A DNA stretch of 64,000 bases from Pseudomonas koreensis (GCF_012986595.1 NZ_JAAQYM010000005.1:248001-312000); one strand, 5' to 3'; positions 42,219 through 51,147 are shown, numbered from the stretch's first letter. Program-made: numbers and translations. The notes: generated from the letters alone by a model not told the origin.

Positions 42219-42838
42219 GCGTTATCGCTTGGGTCGAGGGATCGGGAAAGGCGCTCGAAACGCGCCTCGAGACGTTCCAGATCAAGTTTGATCCGGTCCA
42301 GTTCGCTGAATCGTGCTTCGGCTTCGCGCTGCCCGACGAGGGTGCGCGATTCTTCGGCGAGGTATTCGGCGAGGTTCTGGTTGAGGCTGGCAAATCCTTG
42401 TTGATACCAGCGTGCGCGGCTGCGCAGATGACCGCCAACCAGTTGCGTGGCGACCGGACCCAGCCAGCGCGAGAGTTCGTACTCCCAGTCCAGTTCGAGG
42501 TCCTGCAGCACGCCGGCCAGCTCCAGCAGCACGCCGCTGTCACCGTCGAGCTCGACTTCCGGGGCGTGCAGCACCGCAGTCTTGTCTTTGCTCACGGCCA
42601 GTTTGATCAGGCTCGAGGCCGGCGCACGCAGGGTGCAGTCGACGTCGGTTTCCCAATGCGAGGCCAGCATCAGACCTTCGTCGCTCGGCAGGATGAACAG
42701 TTGCAGCGCCGGGCTGCGGCAGTCGACGGCAATCACCTTGCCGGTCAAATGCGCCAGCCGCGGCAGCGCCGTGCTGTCGAGACGCAGCACCCGGTTCAGA
42801 CCGAGTTCGACGCTGGCGAGCAGCCCGGTGAGCAACAT
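42215..42838 (-). CDS. ubiJ: Ubiquinone biosynthesis accessory factor UbiJ (SCP2 domain)
   Basis: 207-residue lipid-binding accessory protein of the ubiquinone complex. The N-terminal SCP2-like domain (about residues 15-115) binds hydrophobic intermediates in E. coli studies, and the C-terminal part (about residues 150-205) is a charged coiled coil (RFSELDRIKLDLERLEARFERL). Position between ubiE and ubiB is the classic order. It shares one base with the ubiE stop (TGATG) and overlaps ubiB by 4 bases. Confidence 0.94.
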   Translation of the reverse strand: MLLTGLLASVELGLNRVLRLDSTALPRLAHLTGKVIAVDCRSPALQLFILPSDEGLMLASHWETDVDCTLRAPASSLIKLAVSKDKTAVLHAPEVELDGDSGVLLELAGVLQDLELDWEYELSRWLGPVATQLVGGHLRSRARWYQQGFASLNQNLAEYLAEESRTLVGQREAEARFSELDRIKLDLERLEARFERLSRSLDPSDNA

Positions 42839-43608
42839 CAGGGCTTGATGCCGCGGTGCAGGGCGACGATGCCTGCGGTCATGTTGTGATAGGTCACGCG
42901 GTCGAAACCGGCGTCGACCATCATCGACTTCAGGGTTTCCTGATTCGGGTGCATGCGGATCGATTCGGCCAGGTAGCGATAGCTTTCCGAGTCATTGGTG
43001 ATCAGCTTGCCCATCAGCGGCATGAAGGCGAACGAGTAGGCGTCGTAGGCTTTGGACATCAGTGCGTTGGTCGGCTTGGAGAATTCCAGCACCAGCAGGC
43101 GACCGCCGGGCTTGAGCACACGCAGCATCGAGCGCAGGGCGTCTTCTTTGTGCGTCACGTTGCGCAGGCCGAAGGCGATGGTCACGCAGTCGAAGTGATT
43201 GTCCGGGAACGGCAGCTTTTCAGCGTCCGCCTGGACAAATTCGACGTTGCCCGACACACCCAGGTCCAGCAGGCGGTCGCGACCGACCTTGAGCATGGAT
43301 TCGTTGATGTCGGCCAGCACCACCTGACCGGTCGGGCCGACCAGGTGCGAGAATTTCCTGGTCAGGTCGCCAGTGCCGCCGGCGATGTCCAGCACGCGGT
43401 TACCGCTGCGCACGCCCGACAGTTCGATCGCAAAACGCTTCCACAGACGGTGCATGCCGCCCGACAGAAGGTCGTTCATCAGGTCGTACTTGGCGGCTAC
43501 CGAGTGGAAAACCTCAGCGACTTTTTCCGCTTTCTGGCTTTCCGGAACGTTTTTGAAGCCGAAGTGAGTGGTGGGTTCGGCATCGCTGCCTTTGCGCTGA
43601 TCAGTCAT
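42838..43608 (-). CDS. ubiE: Ubiquinone/menaquinone C-methyltransferase
   Basis: 256-residue SAM-dependent methyltransferase acting on the benzoquinol ring during ubiquinone synthesis. Motif I is VLDIAGGTGDLTRKF, and the other blocks GFKNVPESQKAEKVAEVFHSVAAKYDLMND and GMHRLWKR are exact for UbiE. ATG 43608 gives the normal length; the frame extends 43 codons upstream without family similarity. It is the first gene of the minus-strand ubi-his-tat series, divergent from the small PHA-region gene. Confidence 0.97.
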   Translation of the reverse strand: MTDQRKGSDAEPTTHFGFKNVPESQKAEKVAEVFHSVAAKYDLMNDLLSGGMHRLWKRFAIELSGVRSGNRVLDIAGGTGDLTRKFSHLVGPTGQVVLADINESMLKVGRDRLLDLGVSGNVEFVQADAEKLPFPDNHFDCVTIAFGLRNVTHKEDALRSMLRVLKPGGRLLVLEFSKPTNALMSKAYDAYSFAFMPLMGKLITNDSESYRYLAESIRMHPNQETLKSMMVDAGFDRVTYHNMTAGIVALHRGIKP

Positions 43609-43762
43609 ATCGCTGTCACCAAAAGAGAATGCGCGACATTCTAATCCCCAAGCCATGCTTTGTCTTGGAATGGCGAAAGGTAAGATGGGCAACCTTCGGG
43701 ACGATTTGCCGCAGACGTGGTCAAGATTTACCGACACATATTCATCAATCAGGAGTCATCCA

Positions 43763-44038
43763 ATGGCCAAAATCAGTGTTGAGCGTGCCCACAGCCTGGG
43801 CAAGGAAGCCGCCCGCGAGAAGGCCGATAAGCTGGCGCAGAAACTCTCGGATCAATATGGCCTGGAGCCGCAGTGGTCGGGCGACACGCTGAACCTCAAG
43901 CGTTCGGGCGTGAAAGGTGCGGTGCATGTGGCGGAGGATTCGATCAAGGTCGATGTGGAACTGGGCCTCATGATGTCGGCCATGAGCGGCATGATCAAAG
44001 CCGAGATCGAGAAGGCGCTGGACAAAGCTTTGGTCTGA
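43763..44038 (+). CDS. Polyhydroxyalkanoic acid system family small protein
   Basis: 91-residue protein of the PHA-granule-region family (DUF-like, often annotated PHA_gran_rgn). It has a single compact domain with ISVERAHSLGKEAAREKADKLAQKL and a beta-rich second half ending in AEIEKALDKALV. ATG 43763 has CAGGAG 9 bases upstream. It precedes phaI by about 200 bases with a family A repeat between them. The name reflects location; its own function is not known to me. Confidence 0.85.
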   Translation: MAKISVERAHSLGKEAAREKADKLAQKLSDQYGLEPQWSGDTLNLKRSGVKGAVHVAEDSIKVDVELGLMMSAMSGMIKAEIEKALDKALV

Positions 44039-44042
44039 ACAT

Positions 44043-44117
44043 CAAAAGATCGCAGCCTTCGGCAGCTCCTACAGGAATGTGTACCTCTGTAGGAGCTGCC
44101 GAAGGCTGCGATCTTTT
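44043..44117. repeat. REP-like paired palindrome, family A
   Basis: Near-perfect inverted family A units between the small PHA-region gene and phaI. Both units carry the CCTTCGG/CCGAAGG variant, so the hairpin is nearly perfect. Confidence 0.92.
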
Positions 44118-44241
44118 CATTCAGGCACCACCGATTCATGTCAGTTGTTAGGGTGCCGTTTCTAATTTTTCTCCCTACTTTGTGCCTGAGCCCGACACTT
44201 TCGCGGGCAGTTCCTCAAACCTTCTGCGCGTGAGGTGCATC

Positions 44242-44664
44242 ATGGCCAAAGTCATTTTGAAGAAAAAAATCGACGCTTCGACTTCTACTCTGAGCGACGT
44301 CAAATCCTATGCCCGCAAGATCTGGCTGGCAGGCCTGGGTGCCTACGCCAAGGTTGGCCAAGAGGGCAGCGAGTACTTTCAAGAGTTGATCAAGGCTGGT
44401 CAAACTGTTGAAAAGAAAGGCAAAAAAGTCGTCACCGAAAAACTCGAAGCGGCCAACGCCGAGATCGATGAAGCCAAGGGCGAAGTCAGCTCGTTCAAAG
44501 GTCGCGTCGAAGTCCAGCTCGACAAGGTCGAGAAGGCATTCGACTCCCGTGTGGCAAGCGCCTTGAATCGTATCGGCATTCCGTCTAAACATGACGTTGA
44601 GACACTCTCTGCTAAGCTCGATGAGCTGACGGCATTGCTCGAACGCGTCGCGCGTAAATCTTAA
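44242..44664 (+). CDS. phaI: Phasin PhaI
   Basis: 140-residue phasin that coats medium-chain PHA granules. The phasin domain (SYARKIWLAGLGAYAKVGQEGSEYFQELIKAG) is followed by a coiled-coil-like helical region ending in a leucine-rich segment. It is homologous to the N-terminal half of PhaF downstream. ATG 44242 has GAGGTG 6 bases upstream. PhaF starts 10 bases after its stop, so both form one operon, convergent with phaC1ZC2D. Confidence 0.95.
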   Translation: MAKVILKKKIDASTSTLSDVKSYARKIWLAGLGAYAKVGQEGSEYFQELIKAGQTVEKKGKKVVTEKLEAANAEIDEAKGEVSSFKGRVEVQLDKVEKAFDSRVASALNRIGIPSKHDVETLSAKLDELTALLERVARKS

Positions 44665-44674
44665 GGAGAACGGG

Positions 44675-45586
44675 ATGGCTGGTAAAAAGAACACCGATAA
44701 AGAAGGCAGCTCGTGGATTGGGAAAGTCGAAGACTACTCCCGCAAAATCTGGCTGGCTGGTTTAGGCGTGTACTCGAAGATCGACACTGACGGCAGCAAG
44801 CTCTTCGATACATTGGTCAAAGACGGCGAGAAAGCCGAGAAGCTCACCAAATCGGCAGTCGGCAAAAAAGTCGATGCCGCCAAGGACTCTGCTTCCTCGG
44901 CCAAGTCGCGCATCAGCGGCGTGAAAGATCGCGCACTGGGCAAGTGGGACGAACTGGAAGGGGCTTTCGACAAGCGCCTGAACAGTGCGATTTCGCGCCT
45001 GGGTGTGCCGAGCCGCAATGAAGTCAAAGCGCTGCACAGCAAGGTTGAAACCCTGACCAAGCAGATCGAGAAACTCACCGGTCTGAAAGCTCAGCCTGTG
45101 GCGGCGAAAACCGCTGCGGCGAAACCGGCAGCGAAAACTGCGGCGGCTAAACCCGCTGCAAAAACAGCAGCCAAGCCACTGGCTAAAGCGCCTGCGAAAG
45201 CCGCGGCCAAGCCTGCTGCCAAAACTGCAGCAAAACCTGCCGCGAAAACCGCCGCCGCCAAGCCCGCCGCAAAAGCGGCAGCCAAACCGGTAGCCGCCAA
45301 AGCCGCCGCGAAACCGGCAGCAAAACCAGCCGCCAAGCCAGCAGCGAAAACCGCTGCCGCCAAACCGGCTGCCAAGCCTGCGGCCAAACCGGCTGCGGCG
45401 AAAAAACCGGCAGTGAAAAAACCGGCCGCACCGAAAGCGGCTGCGCCGAAGCCAGCTGCACCAGCAGCAGCCAAGCCTGCCACCCCGGCAACCCCGGCCA
45501 GCGCGTCGAACTCCGCCGCTGCACCGACTCCGGTAGCCACCCCGACTGCTGCATCGACTCCGTCGACGCCAACCAGTCAGTCCTGA
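44675..45586 (+). CDS. phaF: Phasin/nucleoid-associated protein PhaF
   Basis: 303-residue bifunctional granule protein. The N-terminal phasin part (DYSRKIWLAGLGVYSKIDTDGSKLFDTLVKDGEKA, about residues 1-140) binds PHA granules. The C-terminal half (about residues 145-280) is made of Lys/Ala/Pro repeats such as AAKPAAKTAA, like histone H1, and binds DNA; in P. putida this helps distribute granules at division. The tail after residue 280 is Ser/Thr/Pro/Ala-rich. Repeated codons make the DNA low in complexity here. A rho-independent terminator follows the stop. Confidence 0.96.
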   Translation: MAGKKNTDKEGSSWIGKVEDYSRKIWLAGLGVYSKIDTDGSKLFDTLVKDGEKAEKLTKSAVGKKVDAAKDSASSAKSRISGVKDRALGKWDELEGAFDKRLNSAISRLGVPSRNEVKALHSKVETLTKQIEKLTGLKAQPVAAKTAAAKPAAKTAAAKPAAKTAAKPLAKAPAKAAAKPAAKTAAKPAAKTAAAKPAAKAAAKPVAAKAAAKPAAKPAAKPAAKTAAAKPAAKPAAKPAAAKKPAVKKPAAPKAAAPKPAAPAAAKPATPATPASASNSAAAPTPVATPTAASTPSTPTSQS

Positions 45587-45602
45587 TTCCTCAGGGCAAA
45601 AC

Positions 45603-45636
45603 AAAACGCCCGGCCTGTGAAGGTCGGGCGTTTTTA
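45603..45636 (+). terminator. Rho-independent terminator of phaIF
   Basis: AAAACGCCCGGCC and GGTCGGGCGTTTTT form a stem with one G-T pair around a short loop, followed by a T-run. It lies 17 bases after the phaF stop. Confidence 0.92.
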
Positions 45637-45644
45637 TTTGAAGA

Positions 45645-45748
45645 TCAAAGATCGCAGCCTGCGGCAGCTCCTACAGGATCGTTGCCAAACCGAAAAATGG
45701 GCGGCGAACGTGGCACGTGCAGGAGCTGCCGCAGGCTGCGATCTTTTG
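45645..45748. repeat. REP-like paired palindrome, family A
   Basis: Inverted family A units with a long spacer (about 50 bases), between the phaF terminator and the phaD stop codon, where the two pha operons converge. Confidence 0.9.
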
Positions 45749-45751
45749 ACG

Positions 45752-46369
45752 TTAATGGTCTTCGAGGTATTGCAAAGCCATCCGTTCCGTCGCCACCTTC
45801 ACCGGCGGCAGCAGATGCGGCGCCACCAGCATCATGATCTGGTACACGACGAGTCTGACCTCACCCTCGCGATCAAGAATCCGCTGATAGTCCAGCGAGA
45901 ACAGCAGGGTCATGGTGATCTGCTCCACCAGTTGCCCCAACGCCTGGGTATCACTGACCAACTGCCCGCCCGCTTTCAACCGCGCCAGCAATGACGCCAG
46001 CGTGCGCTTGAGCGCATTGAGCAGATGACGAATGCCTTTGGCCAGTTTCGGCAGGCGTCCGGCGAGGTTCGACAGGTCTTGGAACAGAAAACGGTACTGC
46101 GCCAGGCGCTCGACGATCAGGTGCAGAAACAGCCAGTAATCCTCTGGCGCCAACTCGACATCCGAGGGCGGATCGAGCAGCGGCGCCAGTTCATTCTGGA
46201 AGCGCTCGAACAGGCCGAGAATCAACGGCTCCTTGCCGTGGAAGTGGTAGTAGAGGTTGCCGGGGCTGATCCCCATTTCGTTGGCAACTTCCATGGTGGA
46301 GACGTTGGGCTCACCCTTTTCGTTGAACAGTTGCAGGGCACATTCGAGAATCCGGTCGCGGGTTTTCAT
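45752..46369 (-). CDS. phaD: TetR-family regulator PhaD
   Basis: 205-residue TetR-like protein. The N-terminal DNA-binding helix-turn-helix is RILECALQLFNEKGEPNVSTMEVANEMGISPGNLYYHF, followed by a helical ligand-binding domain. In P. putida PhaD activates the phaC1 and phaI promoters despite its TetR fold and is thought to sense a CoA intermediate. It is the last gene of the phaC1ZC2D series, 30 bases after phaC2. Confidence 0.95.
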   Translation of the reverse strand: MKTRDRILECALQLFNEKGEPNVSTMEVANEMGISPGNLYYHFHGKEPLILGLFERFQNELAPLLDPPSDVELAPEDYWLFLHLIVERLAQYRFLFQDLSNLAGRLPKLAKGIRHLLNALKRTLASLLARLKAGGQLVSDTQALGQLVEQITMTLLFSLDYQRILDREGEVRLVVYQIMMLVAPHLLPPVKVATERMALQYLEDH

Positions 46370-46399
46370 CCAGTCTTCTTAGAAAAGTTCGGTTAAGCG

Positions 46400-48082
46400 T
46401 CAGCGCACATGCACGTAGGTGCCGGGTGCTGCCTCCATCGGTGGATAGTTCGGGTTGCCGAGGGTAAACGTGGTTTCGTGCTGTGTGCCGGAGCGCTGCT
46501 GAATCCATTCCAGCCACTGCGGCCACCAACTGCCGTCGACGCGTTTGGCGTCGTAGTACCAGGCGCGCGGGTCGCTGCTGAGCTTGCCGTTCTCGACGTA
46601 ATTGGCTTTCGGGTTGCTCGGCGGGTTGAGGATGCTTTGCACGTGGCCGCTGTTGGACAGCACGAAGCGCCGCTCGCCACCGAGCAGCAGTGTCGAGCGA
46701 TACACCGCATCCCACGGCGTGATGTGGTCGTTCATGCCGGCCACGCTGAAGCTGTCGACCGTGACTTTCTGCAGATCGATCGGCGTACCGCAGACTTCCA
46801 GCCCACCCGGATGGGTCAGCGGGTTGTGCTTGAAGAAGTCCAGCAGGTCGCCATGGAACGCTGCGGGCAGGCGGGTGTTGTCGTTGTTCCAGTAGAGGAT
46901 GTCGAACGCCGGCGGCTCTTTGCCCAGCAGGTAGTTGTTGACGAAGTAGCTCCAGATCAAGTCGTTGGGCCGCATCCAGGCGAACACCTTGGCCATGTCG
47001 CGACCGTCGAGCACGCCTTTCTGATAGGAGCGGCGTTTGGCGGCTTCGATGGTCTGTTCATCGGCGAACAGGGTGGTCGGAGTTTCGATTTCGCTGTCGA
47101 GCAGGCTGACCAGATAAGTCGCACTGGAGATCCGCCGCAGCTGCCGCTTGGCTTGCAGATGACCTTGCAGGGCGGCGATGGTCAGGCCGCCGGCGCAGGC
47201 ACCCATCAGGTTGACGTCGCGGGCGCCGGTGATCGCGCGGCAGATGTTCATCGCTTCTTCCACGGCTTCGACGTAGGTCGACAGGCCCCATTCGCGATGG
47301 CGCACATCCGGGTTGCGCCAACTGATCATGAAGGTCTGCAGGCCATTTTTCAGCGCGTACTGGACGAAGCTGTTCTGCGGGCTGAGGTCGAAAATGTAGT
47401 ACTTGTTGATTTGCGGCGGCACCACCAGCAGCGGCTTGGCGTACTGTTTTTCGCTCATCGGTTTGTACTGGATCAGCTCCAGCATCTCGTTGCGAAACAC
47501 CACGGCGCCGGTGGTGGTGGCGACGGTCTTGCCGACCTCGAAAGCCTGTTTGGTGACCTGACGCGGCAGGCCGTCGTTGTGCAGCAGATCATCGAACAGA
47601 TGGCTCAGGCCGCGCACCAGGCTCTGGCCGCCGGAGTTGAACAGCTCCTTGATCGCCAGCGGGTTGAGCAGGGTGTTGGAGGGCGCGACGGCGTCGTTGA
47701 TCAGGGTGAACGCGAAGTGCGCGCGGGCGCGGTCGTCGTCGCTCATGCTGCTTTCATCGATCCAGCTCTTGACCTGTTTCTGCCAGGCCAGATACGCCTG
47801 CAGGCTGCGCCGGTAGAACGGGTTGAGGCTCCACGCCGGATCGGCGAACCGCGCGTCCTGCGGGTTGGTCGGGTGCAGGGTTTCACCGAGCAGCACGCGC
47901 CCGAGCTGACCGCCGAGCTTCAAGGCATGTCGCGCACTGTGCAGCGGGTTGCGCAGACCGTGGGCCGCGACACTGCGTAACGTCGAGATCAAGTCCCGAC
48001 CACGCAGGCCGGTCATTGCACTTTGTGCATTGATGAACACGGCGGGGCTGGGCACTACGCCCGTCGCAGGTTTGTCGCGCAT
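46400..48082 (-). CDS. phaC2: Class II PHA synthase 2
   Basis: 560-residue polymerase for medium-chain-length polyhydroxyalkanoate from (R)-3-hydroxyacyl-CoA. The lipase-like box is MGACAGG with the catalytic cysteine, the aspartate lies in VAGMNDHITPW and the histidine in NSGHVQSILNPP. Length and sequence fit class II synthases. A good ribosome-binding site (AAGGAG, 9 bases) precedes ATG 48082. It is homologous to phaC1 in the same cluster; both are intact. Confidence 0.97.
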   Translation of the reverse strand: MRDKPATGVVPSPAVFINAQSAMTGLRGRDLISTLRSVAAHGLRNPLHSARHALKLGGQLGRVLLGETLHPTNPQDARFADPAWSLNPFYRRSLQAYLAWQKQVKSWIDESSMSDDDRARAHFAFTLINDAVAPSNTLLNPLAIKELFNSGGQSLVRGLSHLFDDLLHNDGLPRQVTKQAFEVGKTVATTTGAVVFRNEMLELIQYKPMSEKQYAKPLLVVPPQINKYYIFDLSPQNSFVQYALKNGLQTFMISWRNPDVRHREWGLSTYVEAVEEAMNICRAITGARDVNLMGACAGGLTIAALQGHLQAKRQLRRISSATYLVSLLDSEIETPTTLFADEQTIEAAKRRSYQKGVLDGRDMAKVFAWMRPNDLIWSYFVNNYLLGKEPPAFDILYWNNDNTRLPAAFHGDLLDFFKHNPLTHPGGLEVCGTPIDLQKVTVDSFSVAGMNDHITPWDAVYRSTLLLGGERRFVLSNSGHVQSILNPPSNPKANYVENGKLSSDPRAWYYDAKRVDGSWWPQWLEWIQQRSGTQHETTFTLGNPNYPPMEAAPGTYVHVR

Positions 48083-48221
48083 GACTCAACACTCCTTCGT
48101 CTTCAGGTCAAAAACAAACTCACCGAACCAGAACACCATAGTCGCTGTTACGGGTTACTGCCTGCGTGGCGTCCTGCCACGCGAGTTGTAGAAAACCCTG
48201 CATAAAGCCTGCCGCAGCGGT

Positions 48222-49076
48222 TCAGCCGCCCAAGGGTGTCGGGTGCGGGTGCATCACGGCGCGCTGCCGTTCCTCCTCAAGGAATTTCATGATGATCGGC
48301 GCCACGGCTTCGGCGCGGGTGATCAGGAACAGGTGGCCGTCGTCGATGATGTGCAACTGCGCGTTGGGAATCCGCCAGGCGAGCATGCGCATGTTGATCA
48401 GCGGGATCAGCGGATCGTCGTCGCCGGCCAGCACCAGGGTCGGCTGATGGATCTTGTGCAGCCAGTGAATGCTGGTCCAGCCAAGGCCGGCGAACAGTTG
48501 CCAGTAGTAACCGAGCTTGCCCGCCGAGCGCACCTTGGCTGCATGGCTGGCGGCCAGCGTCGGATCGCGGCGGAACGAGCCGCCGTAGATCATCGGCGCG
48601 ATCCGGATCACATGCGAGGGCTGGATGTAGCGCCTTGGGCTGGCCATCATCCACAGCACCTTGGGTTTGCCCGGCACCATGAAGGCGCCGGCCGCCGTCG
48701 CTGCCAGCACCAGTTTCTTACAGCGCTCGGGGTAGTCATGGGCGAACTGCTGCGCCAGCGCACCGCCCCAGGACACGCCAATCACATTGACCTGACCGTA
48801 GTCGAGGTAATCGAGCATCCGCGCCGTCAGCTTTGCCAGCCCGGGAAAGCGATACGGCCGGCTCGGCGTCGACGAACCGCCGACACCGGGCACGTCGAAG
48901 GCGATCACTTCCAGATCCGGGTCCAGCGCCGCGACAAACGGAAACACCAGCTCCAGGTTGGCGCCGATGCCGTTGAATATCAGCAAGGGCGTCAAATGAG
49001 GCTTGCCGGGGCGTACCGCGGTGCGGAGGGTCTGCCCATCCAGATCGACGGTACGAAAAATGAACGGTTGCGGCAT
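48222..49076 (-). CDS. phaZ: Intracellular PHA depolymerase
   Basis: 284-residue alpha/beta hydrolase that degrades stored PHA, allowing granule turnover. The nucleophile elbow is GVSWGG, the acid block is LAGDDDPLIPL and the catalytic histidine is in DDGHLFL. It lies between the two synthase genes, the standard phaC1-phaZ-phaC2 order of fluorescent pseudomonads. A family A repeat separates it from phaC1, and 139 bases without a gene separate it from phaC2. Confidence 0.96.
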   Translation of the reverse strand: MPQPFIFRTVDLDGQTLRTAVRPGKPHLTPLLIFNGIGANLELVFPFVAALDPDLEVIAFDVPGVGGSSTPSRPYRFPGLAKLTARMLDYLDYGQVNVIGVSWGGALAQQFAHDYPERCKKLVLAATAAGAFMVPGKPKVLWMMASPRRYIQPSHVIRIAPMIYGGSFRRDPTLAASHAAKVRSAGKLGYYWQLFAGLGWTSIHWLHKIHQPTLVLAGDDDPLIPLINMRMLAWRIPNAQLHIIDDGHLFLITRAEAVAPIIMKFLEEERQRAVMHPHPTPLGG

Positions 49077-49112
49077 GCTTCAGGCCCTGTGGATTAATTC
49101 ATCCCCGCTCCC

Positions 49113-49191
49113 CGTAGGAGCTGTCGAAGGCTGCGATCTTTTGATCTTGAAAAGCAAAATCAAAAGATCGCAGCCTTCGGCAGCTCCTACA
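49113..49191. repeat. REP-like paired palindrome, family A, inside pha operon
   Basis: Inverted family A units between phaC1 and phaZ. Being within the operon, it could lower or separate expression of the depolymerase from the synthase. Confidence 0.9.
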
Positions 49192-49209
49192 CAGGGCGAG
49201 GTGCGTCAG

Positions 49210-50889
49210 TTACCGCTCGTGAACGTAAGTGCCCGGCGAGGCTTCACCTGGCGCATACGTTTTGTTACCCAGTTTCAGCGGCGCCTTTTTCAGATTGCCC
49301 GAGCGCTCGGCGTGCCACGCCTGCCAGTACAGCCACCAGGAATCGGTGTGCTTGGTCGAGTTCTCCTGCCATTCGTCGGCGTTGGCGGCCATGCCTTCGC
49401 TGGTCATGTAACGCGATTTCGGGTTGCCCGGCGGATTCAGAATGCTCTGGATATGGCCGCTGCTCGACAGCACGAACTCGACCTTGCCGCCGAACAGTTG
49501 CGCCGACTTGTAGCAGGACTTCCACGGGGTGATGTGGTCGTTGGTACCGGCCAGCGAGAAAATGTCGGCCGTGACCTGCTTGAGGTCGATCGGCGTACCG
49601 CACACTTCCAGTGCATTGGGGCGGATCAGTGGGTTGTTTTTGAACATCTCGATCAGGTCGCCGTGGAACGCCGCCGGCAACCTTGTGGTGTCGTTGTTCC
49701 AGAACAGGATGTCGAACACCGGCGGCTCGTTGCCCAGCAGGTAGTTGTTGACCCAGTAATTCCAGATCAGATCGTTCGGCCGCATCCACGCGAAGACCTT
49801 GGCCATGTCCTTGCCTTCGAGCACGCCGGCCTGATACGAGTGGCGCTTGGCGGTCTCCAGGGTCTGCTCGTCGACGAACAGGGCGACGTCGCTGTCCAGG
49901 GTGGTGTCGAGCACGCTGACCAGCAGGGTCAGGGCGTTGACTTTGTTCTCGCCGATGGCGGCGTAATGGCCGAGCAGGGCGGTGCAGGTAATGCCGCCGG
50001 AGCAGGCGCCGAGCATGTTGATGTCTTTGCTGCCGGTGATCGCGGTGACCACGTCGACCGCTTCTTTCAGCGCATCGATGTAAGTGGACAGGCCCCACTC
50101 GCGCTGCGCCTTGGTCGGGTTGCGCCAGCTGACGATGAAGGTCTGCACGTTATTGCGCAGGCAGAAGCGCGCCAGGCTCTTGTCCGGGCTCAGATCGAAG
50201 ACGTAGAACTTGTTGATCTGCGGCGGTACGACGAGCAGGGGGCGCTCGTGGACTTGCTCGGTGATCGGCTTGTACTGGATCAGCTCCAGCACGTCGTTGC
50301 GAAACACCACCGCGCCTTCGGTCACGCCCAGGCTCTTGCCGACCTCGAACGCGCCCATGTTGACCTGGCTCGGCATGCCGCCGTTGTGCACCAGATCCTT
50401 GGCCAGATGCGAGAGACCGTCGAGCAGGCTTTTGCCGCCGGTCTCGAAGAAGCGTTTGACTGCCGCGGGGTTGGCCGCCGTGTTGGTCGGGGCCATGGCT
50501 TCGGTCATCAGGTTGATCACAAAGTGGCCACGGGCAATGTCTTTGGGTGACAGGCTGCTGTCGTCGATCCAGGAATGGAGCTCCTTGCGCCACGCCAGGT
50601 AAGTTTGCAGATAACGTTTGTAGAGCGGGTTCTGGCTCCAGGCCGGATCAGCGAAGCGACGGTCATCGCTGGCCGGTTGCAGTTCGGATTTGCCGAACAG
50701 CACGTTCTTCAGTTCGAGGCCGAAATGGGTCACGTGCTTGACGCTATGGATCGGTTGTTTGATGGCCTGGGTCAGCACCATTCGAGCAGAGGCCAGCAGA
50801 TCCTTTCCGCGCAGCCCAACGACGGGATTAAGCCCCAGGGTGTTTTCCGAGGCTTGGTACTTCAGGTCATCGTTATTCTTGTTACTCAT
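49210..50889 (-). CDS. phaC1: Class II PHA synthase 1
   Basis: 559-residue medium-chain-length PHA synthase. The catalytic cysteine is in GACSGG, the aspartate in LAGTNDHITPW and the histidine in SSGHIQSILNPPGNP. The N-terminal block NTLGLNPVVGLRGKDLLASARM is typical of class II enzymes. ATG 50889 has GGAG 8 bases upstream. It is the first gene of the cluster. A sigma-54-like element lies about 130 bases upstream and a tandem Hfq/Crc-type motif overlaps codons 3-6. Confidence 0.97.
   Translation of the reverse strand: MSNKNNDDLKYQASENTLGLNPVVGLRGKDLLASARMVLTQAIKQPIHSVKHVTHFGLELKNVLFGKSELQPASDDRRFADPAWSQNPLYKRYLQTYLAWRKELHSWIDDSSLSPKDIARGHFVINLMTEAMAPTNTAANPAAVKRFFETGGKSLLDGLSHLAKDLVHNGGMPSQVNMGAFEVGKSLGVTEGAVVFRNDVLELIQYKPITEQVHERPLLVVPPQINKFYVFDLSPDKSLARFCLRNNVQTFIVSWRNPTKAQREWGLSTYIDALKEAVDVVTAITGSKDINMLGACSGGITCTALLGHYAAIGENKVNALTLLVSVLDTTLDSDVALFVDEQTLETAKRHSYQAGVLEGKDMAKVFAWMRPNDLIWNYWVNNYLLGNEPPVFDILFWNNDTTRLPAAFHGDLIEMFKNNPLIRPNALEVCGTPIDLKQVTADIFSLAGTNDHITPWKSCYKSAQLFGGKVEFVLSSSGHIQSILNPPGNPKSRYMTSEGMAANADEWQENSTKHTDSWWLYWQAWHAERSGNLKKAPLKLGNKTYAPGEASPGTYVHER
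50873..50883 (-). promoter_or_regulatory. Hfq/Crc-type motif over the phaC1 start
   Basis: On the coding strand AACAAGAATAA at codons 3-6 contains two overlapping AAnAAnAA matches. Crc control of PhaC1 translation is established in P. putida, and this site fits that mechanism. Confidence 0.6.
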
Positions 50890-51015
50890 CTACGACGCTC
50901 CATTGTCCTGAGACGAGTACCCGGTTTTCTGCTGTGCAGTTCCACAGCCAATGCCAGGTACTACTGCTCGGGTGACCGTTAATTCTGCATAGCTGCTTTA
51001 CAGTTCATAGAGCAC

Positions 51016-51031
51016 TGCAGGGAACTTGCCA
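51016..51031 (-). promoter_or_regulatory. Sigma-54-like promoter upstream of phaC1
   Basis: Coding-strand TGGCAAGTTCCCTGCA has GG and GC at the -24/-12 spacing. It lies in the 258-base gap between phaC1 and the DUF971 gene. A sigma-54-like sequence before phaC1 has been noted in other pseudomonads; use of this one is inferred. Confidence 0.5.
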
Positions 51032-51147
51032 GCTCCATTGGTTACCCGAGTTTAATTTTTTTCGCAAGCGGCCGATCCTCGACCGCCAAGCGCAGCATTC
51101 AAACAGATGAATTTAGAAAATGCCCTCTAAAGAGCAAGAGTGTCGGG

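Noticed and set aside
43655..43762. In-frame extension upstream of the small PHA-region gene
   Set aside because: The extension lies in the divergent promoter region with ubiE; ATG 43763 has CAGGAG at good spacing and begins the family domain.
45091..45604. Ala-Gly-rich and Arg-Cys-rich open frames antisense to phaF repeats
   Set aside because: They arise from the repeated GCC/AAA codon pattern of the phaF tail and have no start signals.
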